This document shows positions 1 through 11,332 of a stretch of DNA of 64,000 nucleotides, in pieces. The translations under genes and the position numbers were made by a program. Numbering within the stretch: position 1 is the first letter of the stretch; each line of letters opens with the position of its first letter. The stretch lies in the NCBI GenBank assembly GCA_963921185.1, contig OY992530.1:134220905-134284904 (forward strand), in the 5' to 3' direction. The stretch is from Dasysyrphus tricinctus. Taxonomy: Eukaryota; Arthropoda; Insecta; Diptera; Syrphidae. The notes under the pieces were generated by a model, which was not told the origin of the DNA, ran no database searches, and saw only the letters and a program-made list of their open reading frames with translations.

Positions 1-205
1 TCCGCACCAAACAGTGACTCGTTTTGGGTGTATCGGCTTTTCAACGGCGTGCGGGTTTTCTGTGCCCCAAATGCGACAATTTTGCTTGTTTACATACCCG
101 CCAAGATCAAAATGAGCTTCATCTGAAAAGATGACTTTTTTTTGGCAAAATCGGCATCTTCTCTAAGTCCATCGCAGACCCACTTAGCGAAGCAGCCATT
201 TGAAT
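1..205 (-). pseudogene. Tc1/mariner-type transposase fragment (DDE), frameshifted
   Basis: The minus strand encodes a piece of a DDE transposase of the Tc1/mariner (IS630-like) group. Readable motifs, in order, are FAKWVCDGLREDADFA, FSDEAHFDLGGYVNKQ and NCRIWGTENP, then a VTVWCG stretch running off the window edge. The Asp of FSDEAHF is the expected first catalytic acid of the family. An eight-T run at 136-143 puts the two halves out of frame. The copy is therefore dead, and it is truncated here because the rest lies outside the window. No terminal repeat is visible. Family assignment rests on motif recognition only. Confidence 0.75.
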
Positions 206-419
206 GAAATTACTTTCCATTATCAACCGGAAGGATTGTACTTTCAAATAAAAAAGAAATTTGAGAAAATATTCAGTAGTTTTTTTATAGCATTTTCAAA
301 ACAAAAAAAGAGTTATTTGGCGGACCCTTTATTTGATAGTCTGGTTAGGAAACCGTATCCCGTGAGTTTTTTGGCGGGGACCTTTTTTTATAGGTAACTG
401 GAATTCATTTCTAAGACAC

Positions 420-1625
420 TAACGATTCAGAAAAATGGCGCCCAATCTGTAGTCAGCTATGAAACCATAAATCTTTGGGTTTTTAAATTGGGTGGAGAAG
501 GAACGTTACTTTTATATTCGTAACTTTTTTTGACATGCTATGGATGTATAGGCTGGAAAGTTATTGTTATAAGCCTGTCGCTTGGACCTTGGACTCCATT
601 TTCGAAAATGGCGCCCAATCTGTGGGAAATGGTTAAATAAAAAAAAACTCGTAAATTACCTATACTTGGAAAATTTCCATGATCAAAATATCGATTGATG
701 TCTTAAGTTGAAGATAAGTGTTGAGTAGACGCACCTACGTGTAAAATTCCAGTGTTGCCACTTTTCGGAAACATACGGTTTTTTTTGCCAATGGGTGGAA
801 CGTCTTTTTTTTTGATAATTTTTAATATTTCGAACATGAAAAATGTTGCGGAAACGCCTCCTGGTGCCAAATGAGAATGGAGAAATCATAATAATCGATA
901 CCTTAAAAAATATTTGGTAAGAGTACGCACCTTTGCATAAAATGTAAATGTGGCCACTTTTCAGGAACATACTTTTCTTAAAAGTCAAAAGGTGGGACTT
1001 CTCCTATTTTTGGCATTTTAAATATTTTTGACATGAAAAAAGTTACGGAAACGCGTCCAGATACCAAACGTCTCTAAGAAAAATAACAATTGACGTCTCC
1101 AAGAATAGGTGTTGGTTAGGAGAACCTTCGGCTAAAATATCAGTGTTATCATTTTTCGAGAACATACTTTTTTTGATGTGGGATTAACTCATTTTTGGAA
1201 ATTTTTAGTTTTTATAATACGAAACGAAAAATGATGCAAAAACTCCTCAGATGCAAAACGCGTGTTGTGAAAATAAGTTTAAGATTTTTCGTGTTCAAAA
1301 TATTAGCAATTATTTACTAAAAAAGTATTTCTACATCAAAAAAGTATGTGTCCGAAAAGTGGCTACACTGAAATTCGACACGAAGGCTAGTCTGCTTAAC
1401 ACTTAGATATCTCTTAATACATCAATCGTTATTTTGATGAAGGAAATTTTCCAAGTAATTTACGAGTTTTTTTTTTATTATTATTTAGCCATTTTCCACC
1501 ATTTTTGAAAATGGCGTCCAAGTGACAGGATTACAAATATGACATAAATAATAACATCCTCAGCGTGTCAAAAAAATTACGAATAAAAAGCGCATGGATT
1601 CCGGGTTCCTGCTTGGACTATTAGC
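420..1625. repeat. Foldback-like repeat with inverted arms and internal ~190-bp degenerate units
   Basis: The segment at about 505-790 is found again, inverted and diverged, at about 1310-1600. Both arms carry CTCGTAAATTAC, GGAAAATTTCC, ATCGATTGATG-like and CCACTTTTCGGA blocks, and a run like AAAATGGCGCCCAA. The left arm is followed by two more degenerate copies of its inner part (around 860-1010 and 1060-1200), so the left side is a short tandem array. There is no credible ORF. The structure fits a decayed foldback or long-TIR non-autonomous element. I found no clear target duplication, so the outer limits are approximate. Confidence 0.6.
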
Positions 1626-2066
1626 GCTGTTGAATAATGTAACTGTTATACATACCAAAATAAATTGTCAATATTTAATCATTCTGTTACGACCTTAGCT
1701 AAAAATTTGTCAGCCCTTCTGGCAATACCTAATACAATAACTGTCAAAGAACCTAGCTTGCCTTAAACCCCCTTTTTTACAACATTAAAATTTCTTCTTA
1801 CAAAAAGTACTCGCTCGTCTTGGCTGTCACGTCAATTACAAGTTAATGATTCATTTTAATCGCCTTTTATTTCAATCATCTTAAAAGCTAAAAAATAATC
1901 TCTAACAAGCGCATTTACAATATATTATTATATTTTAAACGTTAACATGTTTGTCCACATTGAAGAACTGATTAGCCTATCGTTTATGAAACGCAGAAAA
2001 TTATCATCAACAAAATCATAAATTAATAAAACTAAGATGCGATGCAACTATCACAAAAAAAATATA
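1626..2066. other. AT-rich DNA without recognised feature
   Basis: No coding sequence, RNA gene or clear repeat was recognised in this stretch. Confidence 0.5.
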
Positions 2067-2067
2067 C

Positions 2068-2192
2068 TATGATAGAAAACTATCATGATTGAAAACTGTC
2101 ATGATTGAAAACAATCATGTTATAAAACTATCATGATAGAAAAATATGATGATAGAAAACTGTCACGATAGAAGACTATCATGATAGAAAAC
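2068..2192. repeat. 16-bp minisatellite, about 7.8 units
   Basis: Consecutive 16-bp units of consensus TATCATGATAGAAAAC start at 2081, 2097, 2113, 2129, 2145, 2161 and 2177, after a partial unit. Units differ by one to five substitutions with no length change. The core TATCATGATA is itself palindromic. The array ends about 20 bp before the 3' end of the LINE remnant that starts at 2213. Confidence 0.85.
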
Positions 2193-2212
2193 TAAAAAAA
2201 AATATAAGAAAA

Positions 2213-4165
2213 CTTACTTATCCAGCTCCCGATCCCGATCCATGGAGGGTCTCTGCCTGAGATATTGCGGTCTTCCATCGGTTCCGCTCAATGTGGCCGA
2301 GCTAGTTAAGTAAACGTGTTTTCGCTTTTTGGGCTACATCCACATCTTGGTACAGCTCGTACAATTCACGATTGAATCTTCTCCTCTATGAGCCCTCTTC
2401 GCATATGGGACCAAATATCGGCCGAAGAATTTTTCTCTCGAAGGTGCCCAGTATCAATTCCCCTTTTCTGCTTTTCTTCCAGCACTCGGCACCCGTAGAG
2501 TAGGGCTGCTAAGATAAACGTCTTGTAAAGCATGCACTTTGTATTTCGAGAAAGGAGTTATGAATCCATTCGTTTGGCAAAACCGAAGTAGCAGCCATTT
2601 GCTAGGGTAATTCTTCGTCGAATTTCCACTAAGGTGTCGATCGTGGAATTGATTGCAGTTGAGAAGAGCTGTTTAAGATATAACCTTCTAGGTTAACACC
2701 ACTCTTGCACACTATCTGCTCCAGGACTAGGTTCAAGAAATCACATGATAGCGCATCTTCTTGTATTAACCCTGTACACGTCGGGAATATCTTGGATGAG
2801 CTGTTATCCATTTGCACGTTGCACCGCGTATTTTGTAACGTCATGCGGGATAGCTTGATACGTTTTTTCGGGATCCCGAGTTTCGACATCACCAATAGAA
2901 GCTCTTAGTGAATTATGCAATCATATGCGGCTTTGAAGTCGATGATAAAGATGGTTGGTCTCGACTTGGAATTCGTTGGACTTTTCCAGGATTTGCTTCA
3001 ATGAGAAGATTTGGTCTATCGTTGATCTGACTGACCTGGAGCCATACTAGCGCGTGTCGATCATAGTATTGCAGAAAGGTCTTAGACGCTCTCATAGTAC
3101 GTTAGATAGGATCTGTTAGGCAACATTAGAAGGGATATGTCTTTGTAGTTTTTGGATATGCATTTGTAGTTCTTGCAGGACATCGCCTTTTTTGTTGACT
3201 AGGCATATAGAGCTATTTGACTAATTGCCAGGCATACTTTCCTCCTCCCACACTTGGTTGATGAGCTGCTGCATGCACCCTACCAGGACATCTCCTATCC
3301 ATACTTGAGCTTGTGGATGTTTTTGTAAACCTCTTCAGTACTTGGCGCTAGGATTGCATCTTCATTGACTGGTCTTCTTTGTTCTTCTGTCACTTTCTCT
3401 ACATAATGCCCATTCAGTAGTTGCTGGAAATACTGCTTAAATAGGAACGTTTTCAATTCCCTGTGCTTCGGTGACTAGGTTCGCTTCGCTGTTTTGAAGA
3501 GCTTGCGTGCCAGCCCTAGACTCAGATGCCAGTTGTTTGGCTATTTTGTAGAACCGGTGGAGGCAGTGCTAGACTCCTCGAGATATCTGAGCTGAGACTG
3601 AGAGGCTGCAGATGCTTTTTTCCTTTTGCGCAGGATTTTTTTTCTTTTCTTAAATTTTCACGGTACTCCTCACTTGCTGCTCCTATTTTCCGCTGCAGCA
3701 TTTGCATTCGTGCATTTTCCGTCTGCTGCTTTAATACCATGCATTCATTATCATACCACGGCTTATTTTTTCTGGGTGATTGATAGCCTATGGTGGTCTC
3801 GGCTGTCTCCTTAATGGTGTCACGATACTGGTTCCACTGGTTGTTAACGGTTGTGGCTAGAGGTACGGCAGAGAGTTTACCGGTCAATTGCTTACTGTAG
3901 TCTCTGGCTTTCTCAGATGTGCTAAAGCATACAATGTTGAATTTCTTCTTTTGGGCGGTCTTCGTTTTCTTTTTGTGGGACAGTCGGGCTCTCAACTTTG
4001 TCACAACAAGGAAGTGGTTAGAGTCCACGTTTGCACTTCGGACAGTTCGGACGTCCCAGATGTTCGATGCATGCCAGATATACTTTCCTTCTTGAATTTA
4101 ACATTAAAGTCTCCGAGCACGACTTTGACATCGTACTCCGTTAGCCCAACGCACTAACATCCAAT
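2213..4165 (-). pseudogene. Non-LTR retrotransposon remnant ('craniofacial development protein 2-like' LINE)
   Basis: Read on the minus strand this is a collapsed ORF2. It starts with the GDFN motif of an APE-type endonuclease, then a deletion, then DVRTVRSANVDSNHFLVVTK (end of the endonuclease). Next comes a lysine-rich linker (168 codons open at 3522-4028) with KNKPWYDNEC. Reverse transcriptase pieces follow, including MTLQNTRCNVQMDNSS and ALSCDFLNLVLEQIV, and then the C-terminal RRRFNRELYELYQDVD stretch. Several frameshifts and deletions are present, and no YADD catalytic box remains readable. The 3' end runs into a TAAG-rich tail next to 2213, like the copy ending near 19255. The endonuclease N-terminus is missing. 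The family is the one often labelled craniofacial development protein 2-like in insects; I do not assign a clade. Confidence 0.8.
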
Positions 4166-5599
4166 CTGTAGGGCCTTGGGCTTAATGTTCCAATTTTTCA
4201 CTTGATCAACTTTCGCACTTACAAGTTTAGCAAGTCATGACATAAGGCCAAAACCAGTATCCGGCAGCTACTAACTTGGAGGTAATGTAAGCACTTGATG
4301 TGCAGGAAAAGATACAGCTCGAGGCCCCCAGTTCCTACAACATCCAACCACCAGATTCCTGTGACACTTACCCTAAACAACCACCCTCAGACCGTTGATA
4401 TTTGTATGGTTTTTTTTGATTCTTGATCCTGATGAAAAATCCAACATTTTCCCACAATTAGGTACCTCATACCTATTCTCATCATCTAAAAAAAATTTTG
4501 AGGATGAGTTCATCTAATTTCTTATCAGACCCCTGAATAACCACAACCAGTATACCGATACCATCCCTGAAAAGAAACCATTTCTGCATACAAAAACATT
4601 CCAAAAATTAATTTCAACTCACATCGTGTGGTATATGTATGTGTGGTATAAATATGCTAATAATAATAATCAGAGACACAGAAATTCATGCCAATAGTTA
4701 AATTTAATGTCAAATGCCATTATCCGTGTGCGTACTACATCCAATGTGTACCTATGTATGTATATTCCATTCATACATACATAAATTGGTATACAATCAT
4801 AGCCGAAATCACCATATAATTTTATTGTTATAAGCTTCAACCATTGAACCATAGAAAACAATAGAAGTTTAAGTATTTCATTGGCTTAATAGACGCACAC
4901 GACACACAAGCGAAACAGACACACTCACGCCCATTTGTATTCGGACGGACTTCCATTGAATAATAAATAAATCGATTCAGTAATGAAATTAACTTTAACT
5001 GCCTTCATTTAGTTAAATGCACACGACACGACCGACGAGACTGCGTATTTCCAACTAACAACAATAACAATACGATTATATAATATATTATCAGTTTGGC
5101 TTATAAATTTATATAGTTTTTTGATACACTCGGTCCTTTTCAAAATCACTTTCATGGTATTTTTTATCAATTATTGTCCTCTTGGCTAATGTGAGGGACA
5201 CTCTGATGTTGATATTGTTGAATCGATTGAAGAAGTTTAACCTTCTTTAAATTGCAATTTGAATAAAAACTAGCAGAACGCAGGGGATTCAGCTGAAACC
5301 TGAAATACACACCTTATACCATCACTGTGGTCATTAGATCCCTTATAAGACCTTGGAACTTATAATAATTAACTATGGTCTTTGTATAATTCTACTTGAT
5401 TTAAAGGAGAAAGGACGATAATGAAATATTTTGAATATTTAAGAAAGTATTGGTTCATCAAGCTTCAATTAAATCGAATATTGTTAGGTCAGATTCACAT
5501 TACAGTTCTGATATCGATAAAGCCTCGATACGATACAAATTTCTTATACAAGAAACAATGAATATTTAAATCATTTCATTTTGAATGTAGGAATTTTTC
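4166..5599. other. AT-rich DNA without recognised gene
   Basis: Short CATA/TACA-rich runs occur around 4630-4800. Open frames are short and have no recognisable motif. Confidence 0.5.
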
Positions 5600-6923
5600 G
5601 TTATAGAGGCAGACTTGAGCAAGAAATTTTGAGTTTTAACTATGTGAACGAGTGCCTCACAATAAATTAGCATCAAGATTAAATGCACCAACATTAGACT
5701 CATTTGCGCACATGCCCCCACAGAGGCGACGTAAGATATGATGCCACCATGAGTTCTATGAGCTGTTGGACAAAACATATGAACAATACCCTAGCTATGT
5801 CTCTAAAATTGTCTTCGGTGATTTTAATGCCAAATTAGGAATTAGGCCTACACAACCCACTTTACTGCGTGGCGAAACGTTGTTATATCTATGACGCAGT
5901 TCCCACATTTCGATAAATAAATACAAGGCAACACAACGATATCCCGGACAATCAACCACCAACCTGATTTCCAACATTGTTATCGACACAAGGTACTCCT
6001 CCAGTATCAAGGATGTCCGAACGTGTCGTTGTAGATAAGGCAATGTAACGGATATCCAGACCAAGGCAAAGATGGGAAATACGACTTCGGACGGTTACAG
6101 TAGCAAGAAATCGTAAAACCCTTTTCTGATGGAGTCTCTCACACCCTCTAAACTAGTCCTATGCCGCCAACATCACATCAAGCATCGAGAACCAGTGGAA
6201 GGATTGCCCGAAAGCCATCAGAGATGCCGCCTCTGAGAAGCTGGGCCTTCAACGAACACCACAGCGAAAGCGAAACCCGTGGTTCGACGAAGAATGCCAG
6301 CAAGTTCATGAAGCCAAACAACAAGCATACAAAGTGGCGCTGCATAGAAGGACTAGAGCTGCTCGTGCCTCATGAACTTTACGAGCAGAAAAGGAGAGAG
6401 GAACACAAGCTCCCAAGAAGGAAAAAGAAAGGGCACGAGATGCACGTAATCGAGAAAATAGAGGGATGCCATTGCAGGAATGAAGTTAAGAAGTTTTACC
6501 AAAAAGTAAAAAGAACCTCGCAGGGTAATAAGGCCCGAACTGAAGCCTGCAAGGATGAACAGGGCAGCATCGTGGTAGAATCGAAGTCGGTGCTGAGGAT
6601 ATGGAAAAATCATTTCTGCAAACTGTATACCGGCGATGAAGAACCGAATCCACTACCATGCAGATTGCACCATTCAACTTGGAAGTGTAGGCCAACAATT
6701 CCATCCACCCGATCACAACGATGTACTCGTAAAGATAGCTATATCTAAACTTAAGTTTAATAAAGTTGCTGGAGCTGATGGCGATGAATTGGTTAGGAGT
6801 ATGCACAAGCTCTTCTACAAAATATGGTCGGAGGAAAGCATGTCCGATGAATGGAACCTCAGCATTGTTTGCCCGATCCTCAAGAAAGGCGATCATCTGA
6901 ACTGCACCAACTACAGAGGCATA
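5600..6923 (+). pseudogene. LINE copy A, 5' part (endonuclease and start of RT)
   Basis: This is the same family as copy B (16655-19255) and collinear with it. It holds the endonuclease from the RAHAP-like stretch through the GDFNAK motif, the linker (YEQKRREEHKLPRRKKK, KFYQKVKRTSQG, LRIWKNHF), and RT block 1 (ISKLKFNKVAGADGDELVRS, ending GDHLNCTNYRG). Frameshifts occur in the endonuclease; two overlapping open frames (6161-6748 and 6636-6929) carry the rest. The copy stops in the middle of the RT sequence NYRGI because another LINE has inserted at about 6923. It resumes at 7951. Confidence 0.8.
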
Positions 6924-7950
6924 GGTTAGGTTAGGTTAATGAGCTGACAGTTGGTCTTGTTACCGTAAAACTAAGATAGCCTGAAAAGTCGGTGGGTATT
7001 TCCTAGTCGTTGAAAGAATGTCTGTCGTCACAGAGGATTTTACCAATTTTAGGGAAAGGAGACCCTATCAACTCACTGACGCTCGTGTTTACCGCAGAGG
7101 CGATAGTAGTTTGTGTATGGCCGAGGTGCCCATCCTCCTTTCATTGCAACTCCTACAAGAAATACGTGTGAAGTTCAGTTTTCGTTCGTTCTATTCTATC
7201 ATTATCATTCTGGACCCTTTTTATGTCTTTGAATGCGGTTGGAGAAGTTTCCAATCTCGTGGGCGGGTAGTTGATAGAGTTTGAGAATTTTCACGCCATT
7301 GGGTAGCGTTAATAAATTTTGAACAGGTTTTAGCTTGAAATGGCACAGATTTCTTCCAAGTCGTTGAAGAAGTGTTTCTCTAGCTGCTTGTTTCTCAGAT
7401 GATACAGCGCAAGAGCATTGACACAGGTAGTGAGAAGTATCCTCGTGTGTCTCTACGTCACGACATCCCCTGCATAAGTCGTCTTAACTGAGTTTCATCT
7501 TTTTCTTGCGGTAACCCAGGTGGTTGTGACCGGTGGTGACTGGTGATACTCACGAGAAGAGATAAAGACTTTTTATTAAGTTGGATAATGCTCTCGGTCT
7601 TTTGTTTGTTGAAACTAAACCATAATTTTCTGGTTATAACACAGATGTCGAGTGAGCTCCATCACTTGTTTGTTGTAGCACTCGATTAACTGTTTAAGAT
7701 TACAGGGTAGGACCTGAACTGTTGTTATTGACTGATCCTATCCTTGCCAACTCGTCAGCGCTTTCGTTACCTGAGACACCACTGTGACCATCAGGAACCC
7801 AGCAGAGCCTTATGTTGTGCTGTGTACCAAGAACCCTTAGCTCTTCGCGACAGCAAGTAACAAGCTTAGATTTGATTTCAATGGTAGAAATCGCTTTTAT
7901 TGCCACTTGACTATCATTGGAATAGGTGATATCAGCTTATGGTATTGCCA
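6923..7950 (-). pseudogene. 5'-truncated R1/LOA-like LINE inserted in copy A (RNase H, zinc finger, 3' tail)
   Basis: On the minus strand this encodes the 3' part of an RNase H-bearing LINE. The RNase H piece reads YSNDSQVAIKAIS, then LRVLGTQHNIRLCWVPDGHS and GNESADELARIGS. It is followed by a C-terminal Cys-rich motif (DDLCRGCRDVETHEDTSHYL) with a stop codon just before it. Its 3' end is a short AACCT repeat, seen on the plus strand as AGGTTAGGTTAGGTT. The host LINE is interrupted in mid-codon series and continues at 7951, so this is a real insertion. CATA flanks both sides and may be a short target duplication. The RT part is absent, as expected of a 5'-truncated copy. Confidence 0.8.
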
Positions 7951-8811
7951 CATAAATCTTCTTAATATCGCCTACAAGATCTTCTCTGCCGTACTTTGTG
8001 AACGCCTGAAGGCATTCGTCAACAACCTGATACGGCCAGGGATCCAGGGAAGTCCACCATCGACCACATATTCGCACTACGGCAGATCTAGTTTTGGCAT
8101 CCCTCCCAAACTCGTCCGTTTGTGCATGATAAAGATGGAGAATGCACGCTACTCTATCAAAGTATGCAAGGACCTCACCGTCACCTTGATTCCAAAAAAG
8201 GCTTTAGGCAAGGCGACGAACTGTCATGCAACTTCTTCAAAATCGTTCCTGAAAGAATAGTGTGAAAGTCTCACGTCAACACTAGAGGCACAATCTTTCA
8301 AAAGTACGTCCAATAACTCGCTTACGTTTCCGACATTGACATACTCCAATGAACTAAGCGAGTGGTGCTTTCGTGAGTATCGATAAGAAAGCCAAGAAGA
8401 TGGGGTTAACGGTGAATGAAATCAAAACCAAAAATTAGCTGTCAACAAGAAAGGACACCCAACATCGACGTCTCGGACAGAATGTCACTATAGACAGCTA
8501 TAATTTTGAGGTAGTCAAAGACTTTGTCTACCTAGGATCCGCTATAAACTCAGCGAACGATATCAGTGCTGAGATCAAATGACGGATTACTCTTACCAAT
8601 CGCTGTTTCTTTGGGCTAAGAAGGCAATTGAGAAGCAGAGCCTTCTCTCGAGCAACTAAACTGTTCCTGTATAAGATGCTTATCATCCCGGTCCTGATGC
8701 ATAGTGCAGATGCATGGACACTGTCAACGGTGGATGAAAACGCGTTAGGCTGTTTAAGCGGAAAATTCTCCGGGTGATTTTTGATCCCGTCTGCATAGAT
8801 GGGGAATGATG
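7951..8811 (+). pseudogene. LINE copy A, 3' part (RT core to C-terminus), interrupted
   Basis: The reverse transcriptase of copy A continues here: LLNIAYKIFSAVLCERLK-like sequence, SFGIPPKLVRLCMIKMENAR, and a GFRQGDELSCNFFKIV-like block in which frames have shifted. The catalytic box reads YVSDIDI where intact relatives have YADDIDI, so the first catalytic Asp is lost. The thumb (FFGLRRQLRSRAFSRATK) and part of the C-terminal region follow. Similarity to copy B stops abruptly near 8811, where an antisense endonuclease fragment begins. The copy is dead. Confidence 0.8.
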
Positions 8812-9440
8812 GGAGTTCCCAATGATGAGGCATATTTTCTATCTTCTGCCGTTCTGCATGCGCGATCAGTCTCACCAGTGCAGTGTATGACCGGGGAGAG
8901 GGCTGAGGTGTCATGCCCCAGAGACCCCGACACTAGCCAGTATGTCCCATTGACCATTTCGAGCCTAGCAGCGGTGAAATCTCTATCACTAAAATCAGGG
9001 AGTAAATATACATTAGTGCTACGATTAACTAGTAGGTATGCAAGATCTGGGATCACCTTTATCAGACGCATATAGTACGTAGTATCCAGGACCCCTGAGT
9101 CCCCACACTATGGATTTTACATTCCGCGGTTCTTGGATGAGGACAATATCTTCCAAATTCCTGGGTAAACGGAGAGGAAGGGACGCCGAAGCCTTAATGG
9201 AGTATTGGAGGTTAATCTGGACTAAATGCAGTATTTAAGCTACAATCAGGCAGATCAACCTCCACCACGGTTTCGTTGAGTTTCTCCATGTCCCAATATG
9301 AACCCAAGAACTCATCCCCACACAAAGGAACAAGGTTGAGGAAGTCTTCGGTGTCCATTTCGGTCAGATTGTCAACATTAGTAGAAGACTGAACCTTCTC
9401 CCTGCTTAAAACTGTGAAAATCCAAATCATCAGCACCGTT
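8812..9440 (-). pseudogene. R1/LOA-like LINE endonuclease fragment
   Basis: Minus-strand translation shows the start of an ORF2. There is an acidic leader (TEMDTEDFLNLVPLCGDE), then LVQINLQYSIKASASLPLRL and EDIVLIQEPRN, which are the first catalytic blocks of APE-type endonucleases of the R1/LOA group. GLRGPGYYVLYAS, VYLLPDFSDRDFTAARLEM and LVRLIAHAERQK follow. The QEP carries the catalytic Glu. The sequence stops before the GCDANAHH-type block. It abuts the 3' break of copy A. It has the same orientation as the truncated LINE at 6923-7950, but RT sequence is missing between them, so they need not be one element. Confidence 0.7.
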
Positions 9441-11332
9441 TCTGAGAAATCAATTACAAGAATTTATTATTTGTTTGTAATAAATTATAATGTACAGTGT
9501 TCCCACGAGGTGCAATTAACCGGGGAATACTGTATTCGAAAATCCAATTTTTTTGTGCCAATACCAACCGATACTACTGAGAGTATCGGTAAATTTCGGT
9601 CCAAAAAGTACGGTATTGTCTCGGTATCGTATCGTTTCAGGTGCTTTGGAGCTGTTACTGCCGCGGTTTCCGATACGGATACCAAACGATACCGCGACTT
9701 TTCTGGTATCATGGCCAGCCCTAGTATCATTTTAGGTCAACCTGTCTTTGTGTAACCTATACGACTTTTGTTTTTAATCAAATTTTAAGACAAGTGCAAA
9801 GGAAGTATTCTGTACTTCCTTTCGTCAAGTTACCAATTTAAGTTCGAGAGACCTCAATCAAAATATAATAAATGAATATCGACCTCGATCAGTCCCAGTT
9901 GCACATCAAATATATGCGTTGGTATCCTAGTAAAAGGCATAAACTAGATCAGGAAGTAGAAATAATGATGCTTAGGCTTTCAGTTCATTTTTTTTCAATT
10001 CTGCAACTTAAACTAAAATCGATTTTTGTAAATTCTACTGAAATAATCACAAAAAATATTCCAGAGGGGGTCAGCATTAAATTGATATCGAGTTACTCCT
10101 TCTAAAGAAATTCTCAAACGCGTGTAGCGAGATCTTTTACCTTCATCACTCATTCAGCAAAGACCCTTTTTTGAACCTTGAATTTAATAGAACTATGGCA
10201 ACCGCTCGGTGTCAAGAACGTACACTATCTTCTTTTCCCTCCAGCAATGACATTCAAAAACTGGACATCGTCAGCCATTAATTAACTCACATCAACAGAA
10301 GGAAATCCTTACCTACAATCAGGCAAGCAAAACAAAAAAGATGTTTGCTGGTTAAATCTTCCAGACCATTAATTTTCGTCCAGAGAAGCAGCAATGTAGT
10401 TGTGGTCTAGCATCATGGTGTGATTTGAGGGCGTCCAAAAAACACAAACATATTCGATTTTTTTTTTGTTTTTATCCAGAACAGTGTTGGCCACCAATGT
10501 TTTACCCAAGTTATATGGCAGAGTCCATAGCTTTTTTTTAAAGTCCTTATGGGGGAGATTCGGGGTTACACATTCCATTCCGCAGCAGAGCGCACATTCA
10601 CTCTGCTGCTGCGATAAGAGTTCACCAAAAACCTAATGAACTGATGATTCCTTTTGTTGATGATGAGATTCTTGTTAGTTTTGTGCTTGCTTCTCTCTGA
10701 TGCCAACAAATAAAGTTCCATCGTATACATATAGTTGGGGGTGTGCCCATAAAGAAGATAGCTTGTTCCCTTTTTTTTGCTTTTGAATCTTTTGACCAAG
10801 TAAACGAAAATCAACAAAAAAAAAATGGAAGACAAATCGAAGTGCAGCATATAGATGAGCATGGAATAGCCAAGAGGAGCATTGCGAACGATGGCAATGG
10901 TGATTTCCAAAAGGACGCACCAAACCAGGCCAAGATGAGCTATGAAGACCTAAACCAGAATGGGTGGCTATCACCCTATCACCATCGTTTACTGCTCTCT
11001 GCTCTAAATGGCAAAAAGCAGACAATCGAAGAAGATGTTGCAAGAAAAAACGGGTGGAAAATAATGAAAACTTGGCAGTGTTCTTTATAGATCTCTTCCA
11101 AGTATCCTTGGTTTTTTTTTTTTTTTTTTTAAACGCGATAAAAATTTGAAACGGTGAGCCCCCTAAGCTGAGTGTATATGGAAGTGAGGTGGATCGGAAC
11201 TGTCTTCCTTTCCGTTCAATGAAATCGTTAAAATAATATTTTCATTATTTTTCAACTGCATTGCATAGATAAATAGTACTGTGTAAAAGTTTTTGAAATG
11301 TATTTTATTAATTCCTTGATCCGTATTTTCAA
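9441..11332. other. No recognised gene; short unassigned open frames
   Basis: Around 9570-9720 there are repeated GGTATCG/CGATACC words in both orientations. Open frames at 9414-9755 and 10743-11090 (115 codons, plus strand) have no motif I know. The second overlaps an open frame on the other strand, so I do not call it a gene. A 20-base T run lies at about 11111-11130. Confidence 0.4.

Noticed and set aside
3526..3783. Plus-strand open frame of 85 codons
   Set aside because: Antisense shadow of the LINE linker on the minus strand.
6923..6940. TTAGG-type telomere repeat
   Set aside because: Only about three units, exactly at the 3' end of an inserted LINE, so it is read as the LINE tail.
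8812..9440. Single antisense LINE together with 6923-7950
   Set aside because: Orientation and clade fit, but the RT part is missing and plus-strand LINE copy A lies between; one insertion cannot be shown.
9570..9720. GGTATCG/CGATACC words as a regulatory cluster
   Set aside because: Irregular spacing and no link to any gene; left as low-order repetition.
10743..11090. 115-codon open frame as a gene
   Set aside because: No motif, overlapping open frames on the other strand, no splice or promoter context that supports it.
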